Assembly (NCBI GenBank): GCA_012519115.1 | Contig: JAAYQW010000001.1 | Location: forward strand, 1 to 64,000 | DNA: 64,000 nucleotides | Direction of reading: 5' to 3' | Source of the DNA: Spirochaetales bacterium | Lineage (GTDB): Bacteria; Spirochaetota; Spirochaetia; Sphaerochaetales; Sphaerochaetaceae | Translations under genes and position numbers: made by a program | Shown: positions 35,448 to 45,059 of the stretch, in pieces | Numbering within the stretch: position 1 is the stretch's first letter | How the letters are laid out: every line of letters starts with the position of its first letter | Notes under the pieces: generated by a model | Told to the model about the DNA's origin: nothing | What the model saw: only the letters and a program-made list of their open reading frames with translations | Database searches by the model: none

Positions 35448-35981
35448 ATGTCTACCACCCCAAGTATTTCGGTTACGAAAGGAACGATCATCTACGAGCA
35501 GGGTCAGCCATGCACAACGATGTTCGTTTTGCAAAGCGGAACCATCGGTTTATATCTGAACTGGGCTACACCGACGCAATTCCAACTTCTCGAGATTTCA
35601 AAGGTCGGTACGATGTTCGGCGAAATGGGGCTCTTTGAAAAAGATCCCCGTAATGCGACGGCGATCGCTCTGACCGATTGCATGTTGCTTGAAATCTCAA
35701 GCGAAAGCTTTCCCCGGTTTGTTCAGGAGCATCCCGACCAGACGATCAACATCATTTTAGATTTGAGCCAGCGTTTCAAGATGGCGCTGCAGGAGATCAA
35801 AGCCGGTCAGGAAATCATCGCTGAATCACTTGCCGCTTTGAAAGAAATGAGCGAGTGCAAGAAAGACACTCTGAAAGATCGAATCAAGCGAATCAGTGAT
35901 TACCTGCTGGATATCCCCGAAGATGTTCCGCCGGAGCTGTATCTCTCCTTGAACTCCCGTTTCCACGGGACGATGTACTGA
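35448..35981 (+). CDS. stand-alone cyclic nucleotide-binding domain protein
   Basis: 177 residues. Residues 8-125 are a CRP-type cyclic nucleotide-binding fold: IIYEQGQPCTTMFVLQSGTIGLY, then the phosphate-cassette region GTMFGEMGLFEKDPRNATAIAL. The usual phosphate-binding Arg follows as RNATA. No helix-turn-helix follows; the tail is a predicted helix with charged residues. It has a GGAGGAGATGAT ribosome site, and a TATACT -10 box lies at 35417. Such proteins are common in spirochaetes as small sensors of cAMP or c-di-GMP. The partner is unknown. Confidence 0.8.
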   Translation: MSTTPSISVTKGTIIYEQGQPCTTMFVLQSGTIGLYLNWATPTQFQLLEISKVGTMFGEMGLFEKDPRNATAIALTDCMLLEISSESFPRFVQEHPDQTINIILDLSQRFKMALQEIKAGQEIIAESLAALKEMSECKKDTLKDRIKRISDYLLDIPEDVPPELYLSLNSRFHGTMY

Positions 35982-36103
35982 CAAACGAAACATTTTCTCA
36001 GTGTAATGCATGCTCTTGCTAAAGACAGGGAAAAACGATACGGTTGAAACCGTACAACTTCTCTCGATATGAGAAATTGACCCCATTTTTAAAGGAGAAG
36101 TCC

Positions 36104-37933
36104 ATGACACTCAATGACATCAAACATGCGAAGCTGAAGGCATGGATCGAGGAATTTGCTGCCCTTGCCACCCCCGATGCGATCGTAATTGCGAATGGAA
36201 GCCAAGAGCAGTATGACGAATTGATTCAACAGCAGATTGATGACGGATACTGCGTTCCCCTAAACCCGGAAAAGAAGCCGGGCTCGGTTGCGTACAACTC
36301 CGATCCTTCCGATGTTGCACGTGTTGAAAATCGTACCTACATCGCCAGTGAAACGAAAGATGAGGCCGGTCCGACAAACAACTGGATCGATCCCGTTGAA
36401 CTGAAGAAGACGATGACGGATCTCTATAGAGGAAGCATGAAGGGACGAACGCTCTATGTCATTCCCTTCTCAATGGGCCCGTTGGGCTCTCCGATCGCCA
36501 AGATCGGTGTCGAGATTACCGACAGCGCCTACGTCGTGCTCAACATGATGATCATGACCCGTGTAGGAGTCAAGGTTCTTGATTTGCTCGGAACCGACGG
36601 GGAGTTTGTTCCCTGTCTCCACTCCGTCGGAAAGCCCTTGGCCAAAGGCGAGAGCGACAACGGCAAATGGCCTTGTGCCCCGCTTGAGGACAAGTACATC
36701 TCCCATTTCCCCGAAACCCGTGAAATCTGGTCCTACGGTTCCGGTTACGGCGGGAACGCGTTGCTTGGCAAGAAGTGCCTTGCCCTTCGAATCGCCAGCG
36801 TCCTTGCTCGTGATGAGGGATGGCTCGCCGAACATATGCTGATTCTCAAGATCACCAATCCCCGAGGCAAATCGATTTTCGTTACCGGTGCATTCCCGTC
36901 CGCCTGTGGAAAGACCAACCTCGCAATGCTCGTTCCGACGATTCCCGGATGGAAAGTCGAGACGATCGGAGACGATATCGCCTGGATGAAGTTCGGTAAG
37001 GATGGTCGCCTCTATGCGATCAACCCTGAAGCCGGATTCTTCGGTGTCGCCCCCGGTACCAGCGAGAAGTCCAACTACAACGCGATGAAGGCCGCTTCGA
37101 AGAACACGATCTTCACCAACTGCGCTTTGACGGAAGACAACGATGTCTGGTGGGAAGGAATCGGATACGATGCTCCCGGCAAACTGATCGACTGGACGAA
37201 CAACGAGTGGATCCAAGACAAGGGCAACAAGGCTCAGAAGCCCGCCGCTCACCCGAACGCCCGCTTCACCGCTCCTGCCAGCCAAGCTCCCTCGATCGCC
37301 CCAGAGTGGGAAGATCCGAAGGGTGTTCCGATCAGCGCGATTCTCTTCGGCGGACGCCGTCCGAAGACGGTTCCATTGGTGCACCAGAGCCGCGACTGGA
37401 ACCACGGAGTGTTCCTCGGTTCGATCGTCGGTTCGGAGATCACCGCCGCCGCGCTCGACTTGAAGGTCGGAACGATCCGCCGCGACCCGTTCGCGATGCT
37501 GCCGTTCTGCGGATACCATATGGGCGACTACTTCAACCACTGGATCAAGATCGGAGAAAATGCTCCCGATCCTTCCAAGCTCCCGAAGATCTTCTACGTC
37601 AACTGGTTCCGTAGAGATGATGACGGCAAGTTCATCTGGCCGGGCTTCGGAGAAAACAGCCGCGTGTTGAAGTGGGTCTTTGAGGCCACCGAGGGAACCG
37701 CAAAGAGCGTTGACACCCCGATCGGAATCATGCCCGCCCACGGTGCGATCGATCTTCCCGAAGGTGTTACCGAAGAGCAGATGGACGAGCTGCTTGCCGT
37801 CGATGTCGATGGCTGGCTCGCTGAAGTGGCGGACATCAAAACGAACCACTATCCGAAGTTCGGAGATCGCCTTCCGAAACAGCTTATCGAATGCCTTGCC
37901 GGGCTGGAAAAGAAACTGAAGGCGGCGAAGTAA
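36104..37933 (+). CDS. pckG: phosphoenolpyruvate carboxykinase (GTP)
   Basis: 609 residues from the ATG at 36104, which has AAAGGAGAAG upstream; 20 residues of open frame before it are not needed. The GTP-type enzyme is recognised by the P-loop-like [13 protein letters not shown], the [31 protein letters not shown] segment and the FGGRRP motif. It interconverts oxaloacetate and PEP with GTP/GDP, either for gluconeogenesis or, in fermenters, to fix CO2 onto PEP toward fumarate and succinate. A weak hairpin (TACGGTT/AACCGTA, 36039-36054) precedes it. A strong terminator follows. Confidence 0.97.
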   Translation: MTLNDIKHAKLKAWIEEFAALATPDAIVIANGSQEQYDELIQQQIDDGYCVPLNPEKKPGSVAYNSDPSDVARVENRTYIASETKDEAGPTNNWIDPVELKKTMTDLYRGSMKGRTLYVIPFSMGPLGSPIAKIGVEITDSAYVVLNMMIMTRVGVKVLDLLGTDGEFVPCLHSVGKPLAKGESDNGKWPCAPLEDKYISHFPETREIWSYGSGYGGNALLGKKCLALRIASVLARDEGWLAEHMLILKITNPRGKSIFVTGAFPSACGKTNLAMLVPTIPGWKVETIGDDIAWMKFGKDGRLYAINPEAGFFGVAPGTSEKSNYNAMKAASKNTIFTNCALTEDNDVWWEGIGYDAPGKLIDWTNNEWIQDKGNKAQKPAAHPNARFTAPASQAPSIAPEWEDPKGVPISAILFGGRRPKTVPLVHQSRDWNHGVFLGSIVGSEITAAALDLKVGTIRRDPFAMLPFCGYHMGDYFNHWIKIGENAPDPSKLPKIFYVNWFRRDDDGKFIWPGFGENSRVLKWVFEATEGTAKSVDTPIGIMPAHGAIDLPEGVTEEQMDELLAVDVDGWLAEVADIKTNHYPKFGDRLPKQLIECLAGLEKKLKAAK

Positions 37934-37952
37934 CAATCAAAGCAATCTACCG

Positions 37953-37978
37953 ACGGCCCTCGATTCGAGGGCCGTTTT
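37953..37978 (+). terminator. terminator after pckG
   Basis: A nine-base GC-rich stem ACGGCCCTC/GAGGGCCGT, loop GATTC, followed by TTTT, 19 bases past the stop codon. A strong Rho-independent terminator. Confidence 0.92.
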
Positions 37979-38135
37979 GCCGATTTATGACCCGAGCTGA
38001 ACGGATCAGCTCCATCCGGAATCTTGAAAGAACGATAAAAACCTTTTCCCGGGCGTTGCACAACGATCCTCTTTATGGGTAGGATTGAGAGACTTCTTGT
38101 GGAGGTCATCATTCTTCTTATCAGGGAGCTTCTCG

Positions 38136-39428
38136 ATGGCAAAACAATCACAGAATACCGTCAAATATGGTCCGAGTGACCGTCCGCCCCTCGGGTCGTG
38201 GATTCCGATGAGCATCCAACACGTCTTTGCGATGTTCGGTGCGACCATTCTTGTTCCGATTCTTACCGGACTTTCTCCATCGACCGCTTTGTTTACTGCG
38301 GGAACGGGAACCCTCATCTATATTTTGATAACACAATCCAAGGTTCCGGCTTTCCTTGGCTCTTCTTTTGCGTTCATCCCCGCCTTGATCGCGATCTCTT
38401 CCTCCTATGGCGTCGCCTATGCGATGGGAGGGGCGTTTGCCAGCGGAGCTTTTTATGTCATCGTGGCTCTGATCATCAAAAAGAGTGGACATGAATGGAT
38501 TGGCAAAGCTCTTCCTCCGGTGGTGATCGGAAGCGTGATCGTGGTGATCGGTCTTTCCTTGGCTCCGACGGCGATGGGAATGGCGATGAATGACGCTTCA
38601 GGCAATTACAACCTTTTGGTGTTCACCGTGGCGATGGTGACCCTGGCCTTCACGATCGTGGCGAATCTCTTCCTGAAAGGGTTCTTCTCGATCATCCCGA
38701 TTCTCATCGGGCTTGTCGCCGGATATCTCTTTTCCCTGATCATCGGTTTCATCAGTCCCGCCCACGCCCTCATCGACTTCACCGCGGTTCATCAGGCGGC
38801 GTGGTTCGGACTGCCGACCTTTGCCGTTCCCAAGTTCAATCTCGTCGCCACGGTAACGTTTGTAATCGTCTCTTTGGCGACGATTTGCGAACATTTGGGT
38901 GATACGATCACGATCAGCAAGGTCGTCGGCGAAGACTACCTTGTTGACCCCGGTTTGCACCGCACCCTTACCGGAGACGGGTTGGCCACTCTGTGGGCGT
39001 CACTGTGGGGCGGTCCCCCCAACACTACGTATGGTGAGAACATCGGTGTTCTTGCCCTTACCCGCGTGTACTCTGTGTGGGTGACCGGAGGAGCTGCGGT
39101 GATCGCGGTTCTCCTCTCCTTCTTCCCCAAGTTCGGAGCTCTGATCCAAACGATCCCGAGTCCCGTCCTCGGCGGGATTTCGATGCTTCTCTTCGGAATC
39201 ATCGCATCAAGCGGACTGAGAACATTGGTCGACAGCGGTGTCGATTACGAAGACAAGCGCAACCTCACGATCAGCAGCGTGATTCTCGTCATCGGAATCG
39301 GCGGCGGAGCCCTCTCCTTTGCGATGGGCAAGGATCTTATGTTCACGTTGGAAGGCGTGGCGCTGGCAACCGTCGTCGGAATCTTCCTCAACCTCGTTCT
39401 TCCCAGGAACGGAACAACCATAGAGTAA
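38136..39428 (+). CDS. NCS2-family nucleobase permease (uracil/xanthine type)
   Basis: 430 residues from the ATG at 38136 with AGGGAGC upstream; an earlier ATG at 38085 lacks a ribosome site. The family signature is clear: the N-terminal SIQHVFAMFGATILVPILTGLSP, the SSFAFIPAL segment and the later ATICEHLGDTITIS and NTTYGENIGVLALTRVYS motifs of NCS2 (UraA-type) proteins, with about 14 membrane segments. UraA-like members carry uracil with protons; xanthine or other bases are possible. It stands alone between two terminators. Confidence 0.9.
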   Translation: MAKQSQNTVKYGPSDRPPLGSWIPMSIQHVFAMFGATILVPILTGLSPSTALFTAGTGTLIYILITQSKVPAFLGSSFAFIPALIAISSSYGVAYAMGGAFASGAFYVIVALIIKKSGHEWIGKALPPVVIGSVIVVIGLSLAPTAMGMAMNDASGNYNLLVFTVAMVTLAFTIVANLFLKGFFSIIPILIGLVAGYLFSLIIGFISPAHALIDFTAVHQAAWFGLPTFAVPKFNLVATVTFVIVSLATICEHLGDTITISKVVGEDYLVDPGLHRTLTGDGLATLWASLWGGPPNTTYGENIGVLALTRVYSVWVTGGAAVIAVLLSFFPKFGALIQTIPSPVLGGISMLLFGIIASSGLRTLVDSGVDYEDKRNLTISSVILVIGIGGGALSFAMGKDLMFTLEGVALATVVGIFLNLVLPRNGTTIE

Positions 39429-39440
39429 TAATCATATACG

Positions 39441-39472
39441 TCAGGGGGCCGATCGGCTCCCTGATATTATTT
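39441..39472 (+). terminator. terminator after the nucleobase permease
   Basis: A ten-base stem TCAGGGGGCC/GGCTCCCTGA (one G-U pair), loop GATC, followed by TATTATTT. It lies between the permease and the RNase D gene on the same strand. Confidence 0.85.
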
Positions 39473-39499
39473 CACCGGCTTTTCTGTTACCCTTAAACG

Positions 39500-40372
39500 A
39501 TGCATACCTATACCGTGATCGACAGCGATGATGCTCTTATCAAGCTCAGGAACACATGGAAGGAAGATCAAGTCTCCACGATCGCGATGGATTTTGAAGG
39601 GGAGTACAACCTTCACATCTACGGCGAGCATCTGTGTCTCATTCAAATCTATGATCGGACGACATTCCACCTGATCGATCCCTTTAAGATCTCAGTACCC
39701 GAGTTGAAGCATTTTTTGGAAGATGAGACGCTTGAGAAGATCATGTTCGATTGCGCAAGCGATGCCGCCTTGGTTCGAAAGAACCACGCGATCGTCCTCA
39801 AAAACATCTATGACCTCAGAATCGCTGCGAAGCAGCTGGGTATGGATGGAGGACTGACCAGAATTCTCGACCACTATCTTCCCGACCGAACCCGGCATAC
39901 GACCGGATCAAAGAAGAAACATCAAAAAACCAATTGGCTCTTACGGCCCCTTTCTCAGGAACAGATTCAATACGCCTTGGAGGACGTGGAGCATCTCTTC
40001 ACCCTCAAAGCCCTGATCATCGCCGATCTTGAGAAACAAGGTCTCAGAGAAAAAACCAGGGAATTGATGGAAAGCGCGGGGATGCCCAAGGGTCCTGATA
40101 AACCGGGCTGGACGAAGTATTCCTCCTATCGCCATCTCTCCAAGGAGGAGCGAATCCTGCTGAAGCATTATTATCTGGCCCGCGAGCACGTCGCCAAGCG
40201 AAGGAACGTGCCGGCGGTCCGAATCATGAACAAGAAGCTCGTCTTGAAGATGGCCAAGGAGAAGCCTCGGAATCGAGAGGAGTTCGAGGCCTACACGCAA
40301 AGAAACGATCTGTTGACGGCGCTTTTGGAGTCTCACGCCAAAGCCATGAAGGAGATCGCTTCCTTGGCTTGA
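39500..40372 (+). CDS. rnd: ribonuclease D-type 3'-5' exonuclease
   Basis: 290 residues. The DEDDy exonuclease residues are visible: DFEGE near residue 33, FDCASD near 93, and YALEDVEHL near 160. The C-terminal ~100 residues (RELMESAG..., EERILLKHYYLAREHVAKRRNVPAVRIMNKKLVLKMAKEKP) form an HRDC domain. RNase D trims the 3' ends of tRNA precursors. One HRDC copy only, so shorter than the E. coli enzyme (375). Its 3' end overlaps the convergent panE gene by 40 bases. Confidence 0.92.
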   Translation: MHTYTVIDSDDALIKLRNTWKEDQVSTIAMDFEGEYNLHIYGEHLCLIQIYDRTTFHLIDPFKISVPELKHFLEDETLEKIMFDCASDAALVRKNHAIVLKNIYDLRIAAKQLGMDGGLTRILDHYLPDRTRHTTGSKKKHQKTNWLLRPLSQEQIQYALEDVEHLFTLKALIIADLEKQGLREKTRELMESAGMPKGPDKPGWTKYSSYRHLSKEERILLKHYYLAREHVAKRRNVPAVRIMNKKLVLKMAKEKPRNREEFEAYTQRNDLLTALLESHAKAMKEIASLA

Positions 40373-41238
40373 ACAAGAAGTGAAAGAGTCCGACAGATCG
40401 GGGTGGGGATGTCGTGCTTCCTGCCCAAGGCGGCCACCGATCCGGCAAACCACTCGTTTTCCGTCGTCCGACCCGCTTCCAGGTCTTGGCACATCGAGGT
40501 TTTTCCGTCGCCCAAGGTGATGACGAGGTTGTGGTTCTCTTCGATAAAGGAATCGGGGATCCGGACCCCCTCGGCCGACGCTACGGCCTGCACTTCGGCA
40601 CATACCCCGTAGGCGAGCTCTTTCACCGCTTTTTGATCGAGCTGCCTGTAGTTCGCCAGCAACAGCCCGCTGATCGTATTGTACGCTGTATTGAGCATGA
40701 ACTTGTTCCACTGCATCAGATGGATATCCTTCGGTACGACCGCTTCGATGCCGGCGGAGGCAAACAGTTCCGACAGCGCAGCGACTCGGTCCGTCGAGGA
40801 ATTATCCCGTTCGCCGAAGACGATTCTCCCTTCGGCGGTGAACTCGATCCGGTTGCTCACGTGGGTAGAGTTCAATCCCACGGCGAAACCGTGGAGAATC
40901 TTCTCCCATCCGAAGGCGGCGGCCAGGACTCCCTCGCTTTCGATTCCGTTGAGCAACGTGAGAATTACCGTAGAGGGACCGACGATCGGCTTCATCTGTT
41001 CAATGACGGTATGCAAATGGTGGTTTTTCGTGGCGATGATGATGAGATCGGTCGAGCCGATTTCATCGGCGCATCGATACGCAAACGGAGCGGCTTCTCC
41101 ATTTATGATAATGCCATTCCGAAGATAGCGTTCTTTCCGCTCTTCATCCACTAGGAACGACAACGAGCATACCGAGTTCAGACGTTGACCGTAGAGAGCT
41201 CCCACGGCTCCCGCTCCGACGATGACGACATTCTTCAT
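40333..41238 (-). CDS. panE: 2-dehydropantoate 2-reductase (ketopantoate reductase) family
   Basis: 301 residues. The Rossmann GAGAVGALYG motif (8-17) opens the protein. The ApbA/PanE marks ATKNHH-like (IIATKNHHLHTVIEQMKP) and the KFMLNTAYNTISGLL catalytic-lysine helix near 195 follow. Ketopantoate reductase makes pantoate for coenzyme A; members also act on other 2-keto acids, so the substrate is likely but not certain. ATGA overlap with the M20 peptidase gene upstream couples the two. The 3' end overlaps the RNase D gene. Confidence 0.85.
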   Translation of the reverse strand: MKNVVIVGAGAVGALYGQRLNSVCSLSFLVDEERKERYLRNGIIINGEAAPFAYRCADEIGSTDLIIIATKNHHLHTVIEQMKPIVGPSTVILTLLNGIESEGVLAAAFGWEKILHGFAVGLNSTHVSNRIEFTAEGRIVFGERDNSSTDRVAALSELFASAGIEAVVPKDIHLMQWNKFMLNTAYNTISGLLLANYRQLDQKAVKELAYGVCAEVQAVASAEGVRIPDSFIEENHNLVITLGDGKTSMCQDLEAGRTTENEWFAGSVAALGRKHDIPTPICRTLSLLVQAKEAISFMALA

Positions 41239-42302
41239 CTGACAATAATCTCCTCGATCAGGGAAGCCAAGCGCTCAAGTTCGCTCAGCGGAATATACTC
41301 TTCTTTGGAATGAGCGTTCTCGTAGCCGACGCAACAGGTGAGGGTGGGAATACCCAGGCCATTGAAGATATTGGCGTCGCTGCCGCCTTGCGTCTTCTTG
41401 AATTCGACCGGGATCTTCAATGCGCCGCATGCTTCGGTGAAGCGTCTAACGACCGGACTGTCGGTATGATGCCGATATCCTTCATAGAGACGATAGCGGT
41501 GGGTATGAACCGTTCCTCCCGCTAAGCGGGCGGTCTTTTCCAAGACTTCGACCATATGGTTGATCTGCTTGTCGATTTTTTCTTCATCCAGGCTTCTCGC
41601 TTCGAAGTGTATCGTCGCTTCCGAACTGATCACATTGGTGGTGCCGGGGGCGACGAAGGAGCCTACGTTCGCCGTGGTTTCCTCATCGATGCGAAAGAGG
41701 TGCATCGCAGCGATCGCATCCGAACCGATTTTGATCGCGCTGACTCCGTCTTCCGGTTTGAAGCCGGCATGGGCGGCTTTCCCGCCGATGACCACATCCA
41801 GGCGATCGTGGTAGGAGGCTTGGATGATCGCTCCGCCCACCGGACCGGAGGCATCAAACGTATACCCGCAGGAAACGGCATCCAACAACGATCGATCGAC
41901 CTGTTTTGCACCGGCAAGGCCCGTTTCCTCGGCGATGGTGAAGAGCACCACCAGCGGAGGATGCTTCCTTCCCTCCGTGATGACCTTTTCCAATGCGTGC
42001 AGCAACGCCGCCACGGCGGCCTTGTCATCCGCTCCGAGAGCGGTGGTTCCATCGCTTCGGATGATGTCATCCTCAACGACCACGTGAGCCCCGACGGCCA
42101 AGTCCACCGTATCCATGTGGGTGTTGAGTATCAGGGCATCTCCCTCTCCCCCAAGATACCCGTAGAGATTCCCGGCAGCGTCATACCGGGTACTGAACCC
42201 CAATGCCAAGAGCTTCTGTTCCAGAAACAGCGCAACCCTGTCCTCCCCGAAGGAGGGCGAATCAATGGCGACAAGACTTTTGAAGATATCAAGCAATTTC
42301 AT
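41235..42302 (-). CDS. M20-family metallopeptidase, peptidase T-like
   Basis: 355 residues. The zinc sites of the M20 family are seen in NTHMDTVDL (first His and Asp), GADDKAAVA (bridging Asp), IAEETGLAG (catalytic Glu) and TFDASGP. The dimerisation domain lies in the middle (about 175-280). The C-terminal TQGGSDANIFNGLGIPTL segment is peptidase T-like, so tripeptide or dipeptide cleavage is likely. First gene of a two-gene unit with panE. Confidence 0.88.
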   Translation of the reverse strand: MKLLDIFKSLVAIDSPSFGEDRVALFLEQKLLALGFSTRYDAAGNLYGYLGGEGDALILNTHMDTVDLAVGAHVVVEDDIIRSDGTTALGADDKAAVAALLHALEKVITEGRKHPPLVVLFTIAEETGLAGAKQVDRSLLDAVSCGYTFDASGPVGGAIIQASYHDRLDVVIGGKAAHAGFKPEDGVSAIKIGSDAIAAMHLFRIDEETTANVGSFVAPGTTNVISSEATIHFEARSLDEEKIDKQINHMVEVLEKTARLAGGTVHTHRYRLYEGYRHHTDSPVVRRFTEACGALKIPVEFKKTQGGSDANIFNGLGIPTLTCCVGYENAHSKEEYIPLSELERLASLIEEIIVR

Positions 42303-42422
42303 GGAGCAAGCTTAACATAAAGAGGGGAGACAGAGAAGAAAGGCGAAGGAAAAGGTTTAGTGTCACTCTCCGGCAGGTTATGATATCGTTGAGAGGAAGC
42401 CGGGGTACAGGGAGGGAATCTG

Positions 42423-43562
42423 ATGGAACTGCTTGGATCTTTGAGTCGATATATCAGTCAACAGCTTGATGAACGAAGATTCGATTCTGTCGAGAAAGAG
42501 GAGTTCCGGGCGACATTGGAGGCGGCGCTGCTGATGCCTGCCTTTGATAAGCCGATCGTAAGAAGCGAATGGGTGAAGGAGCATGATGCTCTTCGAATCG
42601 AAAAATTGACATGGCAAGTCGGTTTCAGTCTCAGTGAAGGGTATCTTCTCTCCCCGGCGGGTGCTCAGGAAAAGCTTCCCGGCATCCTTGCGCTTCATGA
42701 CCATGCAGGGGAGAAGTTCTGGGGAAAGAGCAAAATCGTAGATATCGGTGAAGAGCTCGACCAATCCCTGGTTGAACACCGGAGGCGATATTATGGGTCG
42801 CGAGCTTGGGCCAACGAGCTGGCCAAACGAGGCTATGCGGTCTTTGTGCCCGATCTTATCGGCTTTGAAAGCCGAAGAATCAAGGTCGGCGAACTGCCAA
42901 AGTCACTGGTTCAAGACCTGTTGACTCCTCCGCTTAAGATCGTCGAGGGAGGAACCTGCCGGAACGATGACCTGGTCTTGGATGACAGTCTTGAAAACAG
43001 GGTCGCGTATAACGCCCTTGCCCGGGGGCTGGAACATGTCATCGCCAAAGTGCTGATGAGCGGCGGCTGCACGTGGGCGGGGTATGCGGCGGCGGAGGAT
43101 CTGGTCGCCTTGGATATCCTGTCCGAACACAAGCTTGTCGACGGCTCCCGCCTGGGATGCGGAGGTTTGAGCCTCGGAGGACTGAGGAGCGTATTGCTGA
43201 GCGCTCTTTCTCCGAAGATCCAAGCGAGCTTCGTGACAGGGTTCATGACCACCTTCAAGGACCTGGTGAACGCCAAAGCGGCGAATCATACCTGGATCGC
43301 CTATGCCCCCCAGCTCAGCCATCTCGGCGAGTTCGGTGATCTGCTTCAGTCTCACGCCCCAAAACCCCTCCTGGTTCAACACGGCAGACAGGATCGGCTC
43401 TTCACCTTCAGTGAAGTGGAGCGAAGCGTTTCACGGATCGGAGCGCATTATAAGAATGATCCGGAAAGATTCCTCTTCACCGTATATGACGAACCGCACC
43501 TCTTCAATGAGCTGATGCAGGAAGAGGTGTTTGAGTTTTTCGATTATTTTTTCTTCTTGTGA
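42423..43562 (+). CDS. alpha/beta hydrolase, acetyl-esterase/dienelactone hydrolase type
   Basis: 379 residues. The nucleophile elbow is GGLSLGGLR near residue 255, the acid/base part near the end is LVQHGRQDRLF with a later EPHLF histidine, and the N-terminal core shows PGILALHDHAG. It has the extra N-terminal region of family-7 type esterases and related two-domain hydrolases. The substrate is unknown; removal of acyl groups from sugars is possible. GGGAGG-like ribosome site. Its last 19 bases overlap the end of the convergent GntR regulator gene. Confidence 0.78.
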   Translation: MELLGSLSRYISQQLDERRFDSVEKEEFRATLEAALLMPAFDKPIVRSEWVKEHDALRIEKLTWQVGFSLSEGYLLSPAGAQEKLPGILALHDHAGEKFWGKSKIVDIGEELDQSLVEHRRRYYGSRAWANELAKRGYAVFVPDLIGFESRRIKVGELPKSLVQDLLTPPLKIVEGGTCRNDDLVLDDSLENRVAYNALARGLEHVIAKVLMSGGCTWAGYAAAEDLVALDILSEHKLVDGSRLGCGGLSLGGLRSVLLSALSPKIQASFVTGFMTTFKDLVNAKAANHTWIAYAPQLSHLGEFGDLLQSHAPKPLLVQHGRQDRLFTFSEVERSVSRIGAHYKNDPERFLFTVYDEPHLFNELMQEEVFEFFDYFFFL

Positions 43563-44287
43563 AGCTGCTCATCGAAGACGCGGACGTTGTACGAGGAGAC
43601 TTTCAAGTGTTCACGCATCGCCTTCAGCGCCGCTTCTTTGTCCCGAGCCCGGAGGGCATGGTAGATCTGCCGGTGGCGGGCGATCGCGTCCTCGATTCCC
43701 CCTTCGATGAGGATTCCCTTGCCCATATAATCGCGAAGAAGCGAGGTAAGGGTTCCAATGAAGAGAGCCAGGAGATTGTTTCCCGTCGCCTTGGCGAGAG
43801 CGAGGTGGAACGACTCATCCAAGCTGACCCGGACTTTGAAAGGGAGGGTCTTGTTTTCGAATTGGGTGAGAATCGAATCGATCTCCTCAAGCTCCTCATC
43901 GGTAATCTTCTCGACAACGAGCTCAATCGCCGAAAGCTCAAGGATCGCTCGGACCTCCGTCAGCTCTTCGCTGCTGATCTGATCGACTTGCATGATGCGG
44001 TTGACCGCATTCATCACCGTGGAGGTTTCGGGACGGGTGATATACGCCCCGCTTCCGGTTTTCAGGGTGACCAGGCCGCGTTCCTGCAGCAGTTTGATCG
44101 CCTCTCGGACAACCGGCCGGCTGACGTTGTACTGCTTGGCGAGATTCATCTCGCTTGGGAGCTTATCACTGACCTTCGTCGGGGAGGTGAGAATCACCTC
44201 CTCCAGATGGTCGGCTATCTGCATGCTGAGATTCGTCCTCGAAAGGGTAATGTGCTCAATGTCGAGTACAGAACCTTCTTCACTCAC
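43544..44287 (-). CDS. GntR-family (FadR subgroup, FCD domain) regulator
   Basis: 247 residues from a GTG at 44287 that has AAAGGA eight bases upstream and overlaps the aldolase stop by eight bases; an ATG at 44353 lies inside that aldolase gene and is less likely. Residues 15-85 are a winged helix (DKLPSEMNLAKQYNVSRPVVREAIKLLQERGLV). From about 105 to the end is the FCD ligand domain with metal/ligand residues in EVRAILELSAIE and DESFHLALAKATGN and HRQIYHAL. FCD regulators mostly sense sugar acids. Last gene of the TRAP-aldolase operon, so it probably controls it. Confidence 0.9.
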   Translation of the reverse strand: MSEEGSVLDIEHITLSRTNLSMQIADHLEEVILTSPTKVSDKLPSEMNLAKQYNVSRPVVREAIKLLQERGLVTLKTGSGAYITRPETSTVMNAVNRIMQVDQISSEELTEVRAILELSAIELVVEKITDEELEEIDSILTQFENKTLPFKVRVSLDESFHLALAKATGNNLLALFIGTLTSLLRDYMGKGILIEGGIEDAIARHRQIYHALRARDKEAALKAMREHLKVSSYNVRVFDEQLHKKKK

Positions 44288-45059
44288 GGCATCGTCCTTT
44301 TTGAATCGCTTTGATTGTTGCTTTCGCTCCTTGGTGAAGGAAGGAGATATCATCCCCGCAACTGAAATAGTCTACTCCTAATCCCCTCCAAATGTCGATA
44401 GCCTCCTGATTGGGACCAATTGAGACTCCGATGGGTATGCCCGCCTTCTTCGCTTGGGCGATCGCATGTTTTGACAATTCGAGCACGTTCGGATGAACAG
44501 ATTCACCGATCAAGCCGATCGAGGAGGCCAAGTCGTTCGGACCCAGGACAAGAGCATCGAGCCCATCAAGGGTGAGAATCCGATCGATTTCTTCAACCGC
44601 TTTATGATGCTCGACCTGGATGAAACGGACGATATCATCCTCCGCGTTCTTGAGGTATTCACTCATGTCGAGATTGTTGTAGTGAATGGATCTTCGCGGA
44701 CCGAAGCCTCGAACCCCCCGAGGGGGATAGAGGCATTCCGCCAACGCCGCTTTGACATCCTCATACCCCTTGGTCTGGGGGATGATGATTCCGTCGATTC
44801 CCATCTCCAGAACCGGTTTGATCGCTTCCATCGTCCAGGCGGGAACCCGCACCACGGCAGCGGCTCCTCCGGCGTTCGCCGCCGTGACGTGGTTCAGGAT
44901 GAGAGGTCGGTCAAACGCTGCGTGCTCAGCGTCGATCCAGATGAAATCATAGCCGTAGATCGCCAGCGCCTCGCTGATCGCCGGATCTCCCAAGAAGACG
45001 TGCCCGCCGATTGCGGTGCCGTTCTTCAATTTTTCCCGCAGTTCCTTTCCGTATCTCAT
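44280..45059 (-). CDS. HpcH/HpaI-family class II aldolase
   Basis: 259 residues. The metal-binding and catalytic pattern of the HpcH/HpaI family is visible: WIDAEHAAFD (His/Glu region), PRGVRGFGPRRS, FIQVEHHKAVEEI and LGPNDLASSIGL. These enzymes split 2-keto-3-deoxy acids such as 2-dehydro-3-deoxyglucarate or 4-hydroxy-2-oxoheptanedioate into pyruvate and an aldehyde. It overlaps the DapA-family gene by ATGA and the regulator by eight bases. The sugar-acid reading rests on the TRAP and FCD neighbours. Confidence 0.9.
   Translation of the reverse strand: MRYGKELREKLKNGTAIGGHVFLGDPAISEALAIYGYDFIWIDAEHAAFDRPLILNHVTAANAGGAAAVVRVPAWTMEAIKPVLEMGIDGIIIPQTKGYEDVKAALAECLYPPRGVRGFGPRRSIHYNNLDMSEYLKNAEDDIVRFIQVEHHKAVEEIDRILTLDGLDALVLGPNDLASSIGLIGESVHPNVLELSKHAIAQAKKAGIPIGVSIGPNQEAIDIWRGLGVDYFSCGDDISFLHQGAKATIKAIQKGRCRE

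Noticed and set aside
34447-35559. 370-codon frame antisense to the U32 gene
   Set aside because: Shadow frame; the minus strand has the conserved U32 cysteine cluster and this frame runs through it into the next gene.
36470-37936. 488-codon open frame antisense to pckG
   Set aside because: Codon bias of the strongly conserved carboxykinase leaves the opposite frame open. No ribosome site, no family pattern.
37980-38135. riboswitch or PyrR-type leader before the nucleobase permease
   Set aside because: I saw neither the conserved purine-riboswitch core nor an antiterminator-terminator pair; the region looks like a plain leader.
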